A DNA stretch of 34,529 nucleotides, taken from Phycisphaerales bacterium. GTDB lineage: Bacteria; Planctomycetota; Phycisphaerae; Sedimentisphaerales; Anaerobacaceae. Position numbers and translations under genes: made by a program. The stretch lies in the NCBI GenBank assembly GCA_020343675.1, contig CP070806.1, positions 4,990,917-5,025,445 of the forward strand, written 5' to 3'. The stretch's first letter is position 1. Every line of letters begins with the position of its first letter. This document shows, in pieces, positions 25,115 through 32,059 of the stretch. Under the pieces are notes generated by a model, which was not told where the DNA came from, searched no databases, and saw only the letters and a program-made list of their open reading frames with translations.

Positions 25115-25224
25115 GACCGGATGAAGCTGATTTTTTCGTTTGACTTGCCGGAGCGGGCGGGTAGATTGGCTGCACAGGAATGCGTACTTGCTGAATCCTT
25201 CAACGCAACATAAGGAGACATACA

Positions 25225-26547
25225 ATGGCTATCAATCGTCGCACGTTTCTAAGAAGCTCGGTGGCATCCGGTCTGGCTTTTGCGGCCCCGGGGCTCCTTC
25301 GGGCCGGCAGCGGCCGCAAATACCGCACGGCTCTTATCGGCAGCGGCTGGTGGGGCATGAACATCACCGGCGAAGCGATTCAGTCGGGCCAATGCAAAAT
25401 CGTTGCTCTATGCGACGTTGACCAGAGGCAACTGGACCCGGCCGCGGCGAAGGTCGAGAGGCTCACCGGCGATGCCCCCAAGAAGTACAGGGACTACCGC
25501 GAGCTGCTTGAGAAGGAAAAGCCCGACATCGCCATCGTGGCTACGCCCGACCACTGGCATCCGTTGGCCACCATCGCCGCTGTCAAGGCCGGCGCGCACG
25601 TCTATGTGGAAAAGCCCATCGGCCACACGATTATAGAGGGCCGGGCCATGGTCAACGCCGCCCGTGCGGCCGGCCGCGTCGTGCAGGTCGGGACCCATCG
25701 GCGGATATCGCCCCACAACGTCTCCGGCATGAAATTCCTGCAGGAAGGAAAGGCGGGTAAAATCGGCATGGTCCGCGCCTTTGTCCTGTACGGAGGCGGC
25801 CCCGAACAGCCGCAACCCAACGAAGAACCACCCGCAGGTTTGGATTGGGACATGTGGTGCGGACCCGGGCCGCTGCGTCCTTATAACCGGAAGATGCATC
25901 CGAAGGGCTTCCGCCAGTTCCTCGATTACGGCAACGGCACACTCGGTGACTGGGGCGTGCACTGGGTGGATCAAATCCTCTGGATCATGGAGGAGGAATG
26001 GCCCAGGACTGTTTACTCATCCGGCGGAAGGCCGATCAAAGGGCCGCCGGTCTTTACGGCCAAAGAGCAGACCACCGATGCGCCGGACCACCTGCTCACA
26101 ACGTACCAGTTCGAGGACTTCACCGCTTACTGGGAGCACCGGCAGTTTGCAGGCAACCCCGCCGAGAAGGCCGAGAACGTCGGCTGCTATTTCTACGGCA
26201 CCAAAGGCACGTTCCACATGGGCTGGAAGAGAGGCTGGACCTTCTATCCCGTCAGCAGAGGCCAGAAGGAGATTCACGAAGAGCCTCAGCTCAATGAGCC
26301 GGACCAGCAGAACATCAGGGGACTCTGGGTCGATTTCCTCGACGCGATTGAGACGGGCAGGCGTCCCGTCTGCGATATCGAGCTCATCCACCGCTCGACT
26401 AATATGAGCCTGCTCGGAATGCTTTCGTTCAAGCTCGGCCGAAGCGTTCGGTGGGATGGCCAGAATGAGAGAATCATCGGCGACCCTGACGCCAACAAGC
26501 TGCTCCGTCGCGAGTATCGAGAACCGTGGGTGTATCCGAAGGTTTAG
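25225..26547 (+). CDS. Tat-exported Gfo/Idh/MocA-family oxidoreductase
   Basis: A 440-residue NAD(P)-dependent oxidoreductase with a twin-arginine signal (NRRTFLRSSVASGLAFAAPG), so it is folded with its cofactor before export. The Rossmann motif is TALIGSGWWGMNI, followed by KIVALCDVD, IVATPDHWHP and the catalytic-type VYVEKPIGH motif. The second domain includes LDWDMWCGPGPLRPYN and LDYGNGTLGDWGVHWVDQIL, typical of the planctomycetal subfamily. Characterised relatives oxidise sugar hydroxyls (for example at C3 of glycosides). AAGGAG precedes the ATG. It stands alone on the plus strand downstream of the repeat cluster; its stop overlaps the stop of the convergent next gene by a few bases. Confidence 0.93.
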   Translation: MAINRRTFLRSSVASGLAFAAPGLLRAGSGRKYRTALIGSGWWGMNITGEAIQSGQCKIVALCDVDQRQLDPAAAKVERLTGDAPKKYRDYRELLEKEKPDIAIVATPDHWHPLATIAAVKAGAHVYVEKPIGHTIIEGRAMVNAARAAGRVVQVGTHRRISPHNVSGMKFLQEGKAGKIGMVRAFVLYGGGPEQPQPNEEPPAGLDWDMWCGPGPLRPYNRKMHPKGFRQFLDYGNGTLGDWGVHWVDQILWIMEEEWPRTVYSSGGRPIKGPPVFTAKEQTTDAPDHLLTTYQFEDFTAYWEHRQFAGNPAEKAENVGCYFYGTKGTFHMGWKRGWTFYPVSRGQKEIHEEPQLNEPDQQNIRGLWVDFLDAIETGRRPVCDIELIHRSTNMSLLGMLSFKLGRSVRWDGQNERIIGDPDANKLLRREYREPWVYPKV

Positions 26548-28079
26548 CTGTGCGGCTTGGCGGCTTTGGCATCGACCGCTCGCGGTTGCATCTTGGCGAG
26601 CAAAGGTATGAACTGCGCCGTCAGCAGAATGATCATCGCGATGGATGTGCTGACAATGGTCCATGCAAGCACCGCGGCGATCATCAGTGCCCACCACAGT
26701 GACACCTGCACCGCTGGGGCCGGCACGGAAAGCGTAGTCTTGTGCTTGTGCCAGCGTCTCGTCTTGTGGACGACGGCAAGAACCGCACCGACTCCCAGGC
26801 CTATAGCCAGAAGAATGACGGCATGAACCGACCAGGGCAGTGTCCCTCGATCGGCCACCTCAGGCTGAGCGACGGACCTGCGCGTAACTGCAAACAGGAC
26901 GGCGGCTTCGCCAAGGTACGGGGCGTCTGAGAGATTCGACAGAAAACGGGGCCCCAGCAACGTCCCGTCGGGTAGCGGCCACGAGCCGACGATAGCCTCG
27001 GCGCCAAGGGCGTACGCATGGTCGAATCGGCCCATGACTCTTGCGGCCCCGACGCCGAAGGCACATGCCCCGGCGCCGTAGCCGTATAAGACGGGCCCGG
27101 CATCCACGTCGTTGAATACGAACCATCCCATATCGACGTCCTTCGCATACTCGCGGAAGCCGGCAAGCCATCGTCCCTGCTGCCAGAACTGCTGCTCATA
27201 TTTGGCGTACCAGTCTCGGGCCGTCTCGGGCCAGAGCTCGGGAGCCCAGATCAGCATGAACGACAGGCCCACCCCGCGGGCGCTGTCTCTGGCGCGCCCG
27301 GTCCTGGAATCGACCATGTAAGCGGGCAGGCCCGTATCCTCGTCGAGACGCGTTGCTTCAAACCCGCGAATTGCACGAGCGGCAAACGCGGCATGGTCGG
27401 TTCCCAGAACAGAGTCCGCCCGCCGGATTGCGGCGATGGCGGGCAGAATATCGACGGGGTAGCATTGGCCGGGATAATCGTCCAGAAGACCGTAAGGGGA
27501 TTCGTCAAGCTCGCGAGCCAGCGACTCGACCTGACTGCGCAGGAGGTCTTCATATCGAATATCACCCGTGAGCCTCTGGTAACTGGTCAAACCGCTGATG
27601 AGCAGCATCCTGTAAAACAGATTCTTTTTTTCGAGGTAGGCACCGCCCCAGTGGTCCTTGACCCAGTTAGCGTGATTGGGATCGGCCACCAGAGCCGCGG
27701 CCGCCTCTATCGCACCGTGTGCGTAGCTTCGCGGCGAGGAAGGCGCCAACGTCGGATCCTCATAGAACGCTTGCTGTAATGCCTCGGTCGCCCACAGATA
27801 AAACACCGAGCCAAAGACCGGCCACTCCGTCCCGGAGATGTTCTGAGTCGTCAGCTTCGTGGCGGCGCCGCTTTGCACACGTTGGCGGGCCCATTTTTCG
27901 TACTTGGGCGAGAGGGCCCGATGCCACCGGAACGCGCAGCGCGGTATCTCGTCGCTGTAAAGGCCCGGATCCAGCATATCGTGAATCAGCATCCCCGCCG
28001 GGACGAGCAGAACGTACAGCGACAGAAAAATCAGAACCACGGAATTGACATTGACGCACAAGGTCATTTGCCTCTTCAT
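26544..28079 (-). CDS. Membrane-anchored linalool dehydratase/isomerase-like (alpha/alpha)6-barrel protein
   Basis: A 511-residue protein. An N-terminal hydrophobic helix (SVVLIFLSLYVLLVPAGMLI) precedes a long alpha-helical domain, and two hydrophobic segments close it (HAVILLAIGLGVGAVLAVV and ALMIAAVLAWTIVSTSIAM). The helical domain resembles linalool dehydratase/isomerase (LDI): LEKKNLFYRMLLISGL, then RLTGDIRYEDLL, GQCYPVDILPAIAAI with a Cys at the place of the LDI catalytic Cys, and a GTDHA block. Other LDI catalytic residues are not evident, so activity on terpene alcohols is unproven. In this lineage the fold may serve in polymer or surface-sugar processing. ATG 28079 with GGAG upstream is preferred to an upstream start at 28142. 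Confidence 0.62.
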   Translation of the reverse strand: MKRQMTLCVNVNSVVLIFLSLYVLLVPAGMLIHDMLDPGLYSDEIPRCAFRWHRALSPKYEKWARQRVQSGAATKLTTQNISGTEWPVFGSVFYLWATEALQQAFYEDPTLAPSSPRSYAHGAIEAAAALVADPNHANWVKDHWGGAYLEKKNLFYRMLLISGLTSYQRLTGDIRYEDLLRSQVESLARELDESPYGLLDDYPGQCYPVDILPAIAAIRRADSVLGTDHAAFAARAIRGFEATRLDEDTGLPAYMVDSRTGRARDSARGVGLSFMLIWAPELWPETARDWYAKYEQQFWQQGRWLAGFREYAKDVDMGWFVFNDVDAGPVLYGYGAGACAFGVGAARVMGRFDHAYALGAEAIVGSWPLPDGTLLGPRFLSNLSDAPYLGEAAVLFAVTRRSVAQPEVADRGTLPWSVHAVILLAIGLGVGAVLAVVHKTRRWHKHKTTLSVPAPAVQVSLWWALMIAAVLAWTIVSTSIAMIILLTAQFIPLLAKMQPRAVDAKAAKPHS

Positions 28080-28231
28080 GGCGGTATTTCTCCAGAACAG
28101 CCGCCTGTGCGGCCTTCGGCCCCTGTCGGAATTCCTGCCCATCTCTACCCAGGACGATAGCCCAAGGGGCCATTTCTGTCAAACGATTGCCACACTTCTG
28201 CATCGTGGGGCGGGCCGAGATGGAACTTTTC

Positions 28232-28260
28232 TTGCGTTCTTCCATAGTGGGTGATATAAT
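28232..28260 (+). promoter_or_regulatory. Sigma70-type promoter of ssrA
   Basis: TTGCGT at 28232-28237 and a perfect TATAAT at 28255-28260 with a 17-bp spacer. Predicted transcription start near 28267 leaves about 50 bases of leader to be removed when the tmRNA 5' end is cut at 28319. Confidence 0.75.
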
Positions 28261-28318
28261 ACTTGGCATGTGGCGAGGAGATATCGGGCATCAAGGAGCG
28301 GCTTTGAAAAGTGAATAC

Positions 28319-28670
28319 GGGGGCGAATGGCTTCGACCGGATGGCGGAGAGCCAAGTTGCATGCCCAGGACGCCGGTTGGCCTGGCTAATCATCCGGCAC
28401 CAAACTTTAACTGGCAACTATCAGTTGCGCATGGCTGCTTAAATTAGCGGCCCGTCCTGCCTGACTTTGCCTGTGGGTCAGGCAAGGGCGTCAAACAGCA
28501 GGCTGGCCGAACCGGTTTTTCGGGCCGGCGAGGCGAGAACTCACCGAAATAGCCGGGCTAAGTGCCTGTCGTTTGGCGCTTAGTAAGGCGAAAAAACGAT
28601 CAAGCGACTAAGCATGTAGAGGCTTGTCTTAAAGCATCTCGGGACGGGGGTTCGAATCCCCCCGCCTCCA
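28319..28670 (+). ncRNA. ssrA: tmRNA (transfer-messenger RNA)
   Basis: Rescues ribosomes stalled on broken messages by acting first as alanyl-tRNA, then as message for a degradation tag. The 5' GGGGGCG pairs perfectly (one G-U) with CGCCTCC near 28663-28669, giving a 7-bp acceptor stem with an A discriminator at 28670; CCA is not encoded. The T arm reads GGGGG-TTCGAAT-CCCCC. The conserved 5' region GAATGGCTTCGACC and the GTTGCATGCCCAGG block match bacterial tmRNA. A 7-bp hairpin (GCCTGAC 28459-28465, GTCAGGC 28477-28483) fits the stem after the message. Total length is 352 nt, one-piece form. Its 3' end is overlapped by a recombinase remnant on the other strand. Confidence 0.95.
28413..28442 (+). 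other. tmRNA tag reading frame (predicted tag GNYQLRMAA)
   Basis: The resume codon is taken as GGC at 28413, preceded by TAACT as in many tmRNAs (conserved A four bases upstream). Nine codons follow, ending GCT GCT TAA at 28434-28442, so the tag would be (A)GNYQLRMAA. The double alanine end fits recognition by ClpXP-type proteases; Met replaces the common Leu before it. Confidence 0.7.
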
Positions 28671-28910
28671 TTGTGCCGAATTAGGTGTAAGTTGCTTTCT
28701 TGGCAATAACTTGAGGATTTTGTCTTCTACGTCTGGTTCGGCTTCGTGCACCGTATTCGCACCTACAGGGCTGAAAAGTACCCGATCAGCCACCATTTCC
28801 GCCACTGCCGCGAGCCGCTCGTTTCGGGTCCGACCGTAAGTGTTGGCGGTCAGGACGGGTGTGCTGTGCCGGGCCAATTCTTGGGCTTCCTTGTGGTTGG
28901 CCTGCTCCCC
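28629..28910 (-). pseudogene. Tyrosine recombinase (phage-type integrase) C-terminal remnant ending inside ssrA
   Basis: Only the last ~94 codons remain. HKEAQELARHSTPVLT followed by ANTYGRTRNERLAAVAE matches the C-terminal catalytic block of tyrosine recombinases, with the nucleophilic Tyr in NTYGRTR and the preceding His in LARHS. The frame runs leftward into the tmRNA gene and stops at 28629; its last residues (RRGDSNPRPEML) are the antisense of the tmRNA 3' end. Integrases often insert at tmRNA 3' ends, and their last codons can then be supplied by the site itself. Homology begins abruptly at 28910, exactly beside a palindrome and an IS remnant, so the N-terminal part was lost through that insertion or a later deletion. 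Confidence 0.8.
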
Positions 28911-28929
28911 AAGAACTGGTCCAGTTCTT
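28911..28929. repeat. 19-bp perfect palindrome at the integrase/IS junction
   Basis: Two 9-base arms (AAGAACTGG and CCAGTTCTT) flank a single T. The recombinase homology stops at its left edge and the transposase remnant lies to the right, so it probably marks the end of the inserted element (TGG near 28917 could be the IS terminus). Confidence 0.6.
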
Positions 28930-28977
28930 ATGAGAGGATAACCGACAGTCAAGGTGTATTTTGAAGGGAATCTTCTC

Positions 28978-29142
28978 ATGAAAAAGAAGCATAGTGGGCC
29001 GCAGATTGTGGCCAAGCTAAGGCAAGCAGACATTCTTATTGGCTAGGGAAAGGCCTTTCCAGAAGTCTGCAGAGAGCTTGAGGTGAGTGAAAACACCTAT
29101 TACCGCTGGCGGCAGAAATATGGTGGGATGGACGATCTCTAA
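28978..29142 (+). pseudogene. IS3-family transposase OrfA fragment with in-frame stop
   Basis: A 55-codon frame from ATG 28978 to the TAA at 29140-29142. MKKKHSGPQIVAKLRQADIL and the later GKAFPEVCRELEVSENTYYR WRQKYGGM match the helix-turn-helix OrfA of IS3-family elements. A TAG at 29044-29046 interrupts it where homologues have Gln (one-base change from CAG). The normal OrfA continues past YGGM; here it ends at once and no OrfB follows. No matching right terminal repeat was seen up to 29231. It is therefore a decayed, truncated insertion. Confidence 0.85.
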
Positions 29143-29170
29143 ACAGATTCTGTGGGATGGAATGAAGAAT

Positions 29171-29197
29171 GGGCTGCAAGCGGGATGCTTACAGCCC
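29171..29197. terminator. Intrinsic-terminator-like hairpin downstream of the metallophosphatase gene
   Basis: Arms GGGCTGCAAGC (29171-29181) and GCTTACAGCCC (29187-29197) form a stem with one mismatch. On the minus strand it follows the phosphatase stop by about 35 bases and is trailed by a T-rich run (ATTCTTCATT), so it fits termination of that gene. It may also stop plus-strand read-through from the IS remnant. Confidence 0.65.
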
Positions 29198-29231
29198 ATT
29201 TATCCATCAACTGAGGTTGCGATGGAGCGTT

Positions 29232-31334
29232 CTAACGCGCCGCCAGGGCCTCAATCTTCTCTACGCTCACCGCCACGTCGTAGATGCGAACATCGTCAAT
29301 TAGTCCCGAGAAGAAGCTGCCAGGTTCCATGCCCTTGCCGACACCGATGCAAAGACTGCCGACTGAAGACTGTGTGCTACTCTGTGTGTCTTCGGCCACC
29401 ACGACGCCATCAACACAGAGTGTTCTGTTTGAACCGTCCCACATCAGACCTATGCGGTGCCAAAGCCCGTCGGCGATGACAGCCTCGGACTGCAACGGAC
29501 GACTGTCGCGGCCGATACTCTGAAGTTCGGTCATGAGCTTACCCTCGGCATCCGTCGTAAGCCAGTTAGCCCCGTTCTGTTGTGATATGACCACTTGCCC
29601 GGGGGCAGCACCGTTCGCCCACGCAAAGACACTGAAGGCCGAATCTGCCGGATTCAGGATGAAGGGTGTGCTGACATAATCGTCGATCCCATCGAACGCA
29701 AGAGCTCCATCTCGCTGGCCACTGGCTGGCTGCCAAAGGGGATCACCATTTAGGATGGCGTCATAGTTCCAGACACCATCGTAGGCAATGCTGCCTTCTA
29801 TCTCATCGAGCTTCCACCATCCCACAAGGCCGGGGTGGGATAAAACATTAAATCTCCAGACATCGCCTTTGTACGGACTATTTGGATCCATGTCATTGAC
29901 CTCATCGATCCGCCAGTAGTATGTTGTGTCGGGAACAAGACCATCGGGATAGGGACATTCAGCCAAACCAACAGTAAAAGACGTCTCGGTCTGACTGCGT
30001 TGGAATGTACCGCTCGTGCCTCTGTTGACATCGTCGAAATTCTCACCGAAATACACATCGTGTGAGACCACACCAGCTCCCATATTCCAGCTAAGGGTCA
30101 TCCAGGTCTCCTGATGTGAGCTATAGTCAGCCGGGGTGGGCATATGGGCCTCAGATGGAATACCAAGAGTAAACGTGTCTATGACAGTGCCGTCAACTGA
30201 GACGGCCTCGAAGTCGAGCCGCAGACCGCTAATGTCCACCTTGCAGAAAATATATTCAGACAGTGCCGTAACAATGCTCGGATCATAGGACAAATCCGGT
30301 ACCCGCAGTCGGGTACCTGCGCTGCCTGATGTTATGTGTTTGACACCACGCACATCGCAGTGGCAGTAATAATGATTGTGCCCCACAAAGACTATAGCGA
30401 CCCCGTATGTTTCGCACAATGATTGGATGAAGGCCTGCTCATTCATGTTGTTCGGATGGCGACCACCCGCGGAATAAACTGGGCAGTGAAATTGCAGGAA
30501 CTTCCATTGCTTGGAGCTTGCAGTTAAGTCAGCCTCTAACCACAGTCTTTGCGCCTCGCCGAGACTCTCCCGTTCTGAGGTGAGTTCCAGGACAGCGATG
30601 TGGGCCGGTCCATAGTCGAATGACCAGTACCGCCCACCACTCTCATAGGGATAGGGCCAATACTTGTCGTACATTGCCCCGTCCCCTTCGTGATTTCCGA
30701 TGCACCCATTCATGGGCAGATTGGCCTGCAATTCTATTATGTTCGAGTACGAGCGATTGAAGACTAGATTTGTCCAGTCTGACTCACTATTGCCGGTATT
30801 GACCCAATCCCCGGTACGCAGCATGAAAGTCTGGTATGCCGGGTCAGTCGTATAGGTAAAAATCATTTCTGCGTTCAAGGCGTCCTGTATGTCCGGGGCC
30901 TGCTGAGTGTCCGCGTAGAGCATGAACTTCACATCTGACGCATCAGCAGGAGGAGCCGCAAGGAAGGAACCGCTGCCCACGCCTTCCACTTCATAATAGT
31001 ACTTTGCACCCGGCGTCAGACCGGCAATGACATGCTCGTATTGGTTATCTCCGCGCATCGTCGGAACAGCACTGCCCTCGGAATAGCTGGTGTCCTGCCC
31101 CCATCGGAGGGTGTAGTCCAGGGGCGAGTCAAGCTGCCACAAGACCATCATCTGCGTGTTGTCGCCCGGATAAATCAAATAGGGTCCTTTCCGCACACCG
31201 ACAACAACCGCCTCCGCCGTCACAGAATCTGTGCTGACCGGCATATCCTGTGCGGCCATGCGCTGTCCTGCTATCACCACCAGCAACAACCCTATTACAC
31301 CCAACACTATTTTTCGCTCGGCAGCTCTCTCCAT
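29232..31334 (-). CDS. Exported purple-acid-phosphatase-like metallophosphoesterase with LamG tail
   Basis: A 700-residue secreted enzyme (signal IVLGVIGLLLVVIAG). Residues about 45-130 are a PAP-type fibronectin-like domain (MMVLWQLDSPLDYTLRWG, LTPGAKYYYEVEG). The calcineurin-like core carries the metal ligands: D142 in YADTQQ, G175-D176 in RTGDWVN, GNHE at 213-216, H283 in FHCPVYS and GHNH at 318-321. A second fibronectin-like segment (about 405-505) leads to a LamG/concanavalin-like domain (about 505-695; GLVGWWKLDE, ALAFDGIDDYV, WHRIGLMWDGSNRTLCVDG). It should release phosphate outside the cytoplasm, perhaps while bound to a polymer through LamG. AGAAAGGG precedes the ATG. Upstream lies a diverged repeat (31371-31432). 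Confidence 0.92.
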   Translation of the reverse strand: MERAAERKIVLGVIGLLLVVIAGQRMAAQDMPVSTDSVTAEAVVVGVRKGPYLIYPGDNTQMMVLWQLDSPLDYTLRWGQDTSYSEGSAVPTMRGDNQYEHVIAGLTPGAKYYYEVEGVGSGSFLAAPPADASDVKFMLYADTQQAPDIQDALNAEMIFTYTTDPAYQTFMLRTGDWVNTGNSESDWTNLVFNRSYSNIIELQANLPMNGCIGNHEGDGAMYDKYWPYPYESGGRYWSFDYGPAHIAVLELTSERESLGEAQRLWLEADLTASSKQWKFLQFHCPVYSAGGRHPNNMNEQAFIQSLCETYGVAIVFVGHNHYYCHCDVRGVKHITSGSAGTRLRVPDLSYDPSIVTALSEYIFCKVDISGLRLDFEAVSVDGTVIDTFTLGIPSEAHMPTPADYSSHQETWMTLSWNMGAGVVSHDVYFGENFDDVNRGTSGTFQRSQTETSFTVGLAECPYPDGLVPDTTYYWRIDEVNDMDPNSPYKGDVWRFNVLSHPGLVGWWKLDEIEGSIAYDGVWNYDAILNGDPLWQPASGQRDGALAFDGIDDYVSTPFILNPADSAFSVFAWANGAAPGQVVISQQNGANWLTTDAEGKLMTELQSIGRDSRPLQSEAVIADGLWHRIGLMWDGSNRTLCVDGVVVAEDTQSSTQSSVGSLCIGVGKGMEPGSFFSGLIDDVRIYDVAVSVEKIEALAAR

Positions 31335-31370
31335 TTTCCAACCCTTTCTTCTACAGTTCAGGAATTCCTA

Positions 31371-31432
31371 CTCTTTTTGTCGGGAACTACAAGTGCTCGC
31401 AGATCACAGAATTTCACCCTCGAATTGCTCCA
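31371..31432. repeat. Diverged direct repeat, copy 1
   Basis: Begins CTCTTTTTG and ends GCTCCA, with shared blocks GGAAC-ACAA, TC-CAG-TC-CA, CCC and GAA in the same order as copy 2 (31770-31830). Weaker likeness extends some 25 bases further left in both. Confidence 0.5.
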
Positions 31433-31769
31433 AACGCCGCATTATGCCAGATTGCCGCCTTCATTGCAGGACAAAGCCCGTATGTTTACACGTCGCATTA
31501 GCTTCGCGACAGAACACAGCCGTAGTGTTAGTGGGCAGGAATGCATTTTGGGTAACAGGAAAAATATTCTTTTTGCTGAGATCAGAGACAATCAGCCGCC
31601 CTCGCACCTGTGTGCACGATGGTTCCTGGCAGGGGAATCGATTGTTCTCCAGAGAATAGCTCGAGCTGCGACCGTTTTTCTCGTTCACCACCACGAGTAG
31701 CCCTTCTTGCCGACAACGTCACCTTTCCCAACGTTGGATGCTCTTTCCTGTCCTTGTTGTTGACTCCTC

Positions 31770-31830
31770 CTCTTTTTGAGGAACGACAAACATTCACAGG
31801 TCGCAAGCCGTTAGCCCCTGAACCGCTCCA
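31770..31830. repeat. Diverged direct repeat, copy 2
   Basis: Same order of blocks as copy 1. Here the start forms a small hairpin, CCTC-TTTTT-GAGG (31768-31780), which is spoiled in copy 1. Confidence 0.5.
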
Positions 31831-32059
31831 CGATATCGTACCAGGACTACCCAATCCTCATCGCTTGGCCCGTGCTGTGAACCCTATCTATCTTGTCTGT
31901 GCCTTACTCCGTATGGAGACGGTTTCAGGGCCGGGTTTTATTGCAGTTCTTTAGAGAAAATGCCTTGGATCTGGTGACTCTGAGCCCGCCAAGTCAATGG
32001 GGGCTGTGACGCTACGGCCGAGAACAGTGGGTCTTTGGCTGGCAAGGAATCCGGGCTGT

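Larger units (their letters stand above)
24285..25224. other. Long intergenic region with promoter and short repeats, no convincing gene
   Basis: Between a divergent pair of genes lie 940 bases without a credible protein. The left third (24285-24540) is GC-rich with small palindromes and should hold the promoter of the minus-strand neighbour, though none stands out. A strong plus-strand promoter sits at 24555. The right half (24741-25110) is a cluster of short repeats. Short open frames here encode repetitive KQSQF-type strings and look like repeats rather than genes. Confidence 0.65.
31335..32059. other. 725-bp gene-poor stretch containing a diverged direct repeat
   Basis: No frame here shows recognisable protein similarity and all long frames differ between strands without a good ribosome site. 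The right edge (31955-32059) follows the ABC ATPase stop and shows no clear terminator. The main structure is a pair of diverged direct repeats at 31371-31432 and 31770-31830, about 400 bases apart. The left copy lies 37 bp upstream of the phosphatase start and may overlap its promoter. Confidence 0.55.

Noticed and set aside
28394..28450. Alternative tmRNA tag frame ending at TAG 28443-28447
   Set aside because: That frame ends in CLN rather than AA and does not begin after the conserved TAACT context.
28660..28670. A separate tRNA gene at the GGTTCGAATCC motif
   Set aside because: No D or anticodon arm lies upstream; the motif is the T arm of the tmRNA.
28629..29033. A complete 134-residue recombinase gene
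   Set aside because: Only codons from 28910 leftward match a recombinase; the upstream part reads antisense through the palindrome and the IS remnant.
31582..31854. A protein gene in the gene-poor stretch
   Set aside because: No similarity seen, no ribosome site, and it overlaps the direct repeat; treated as non-coding.
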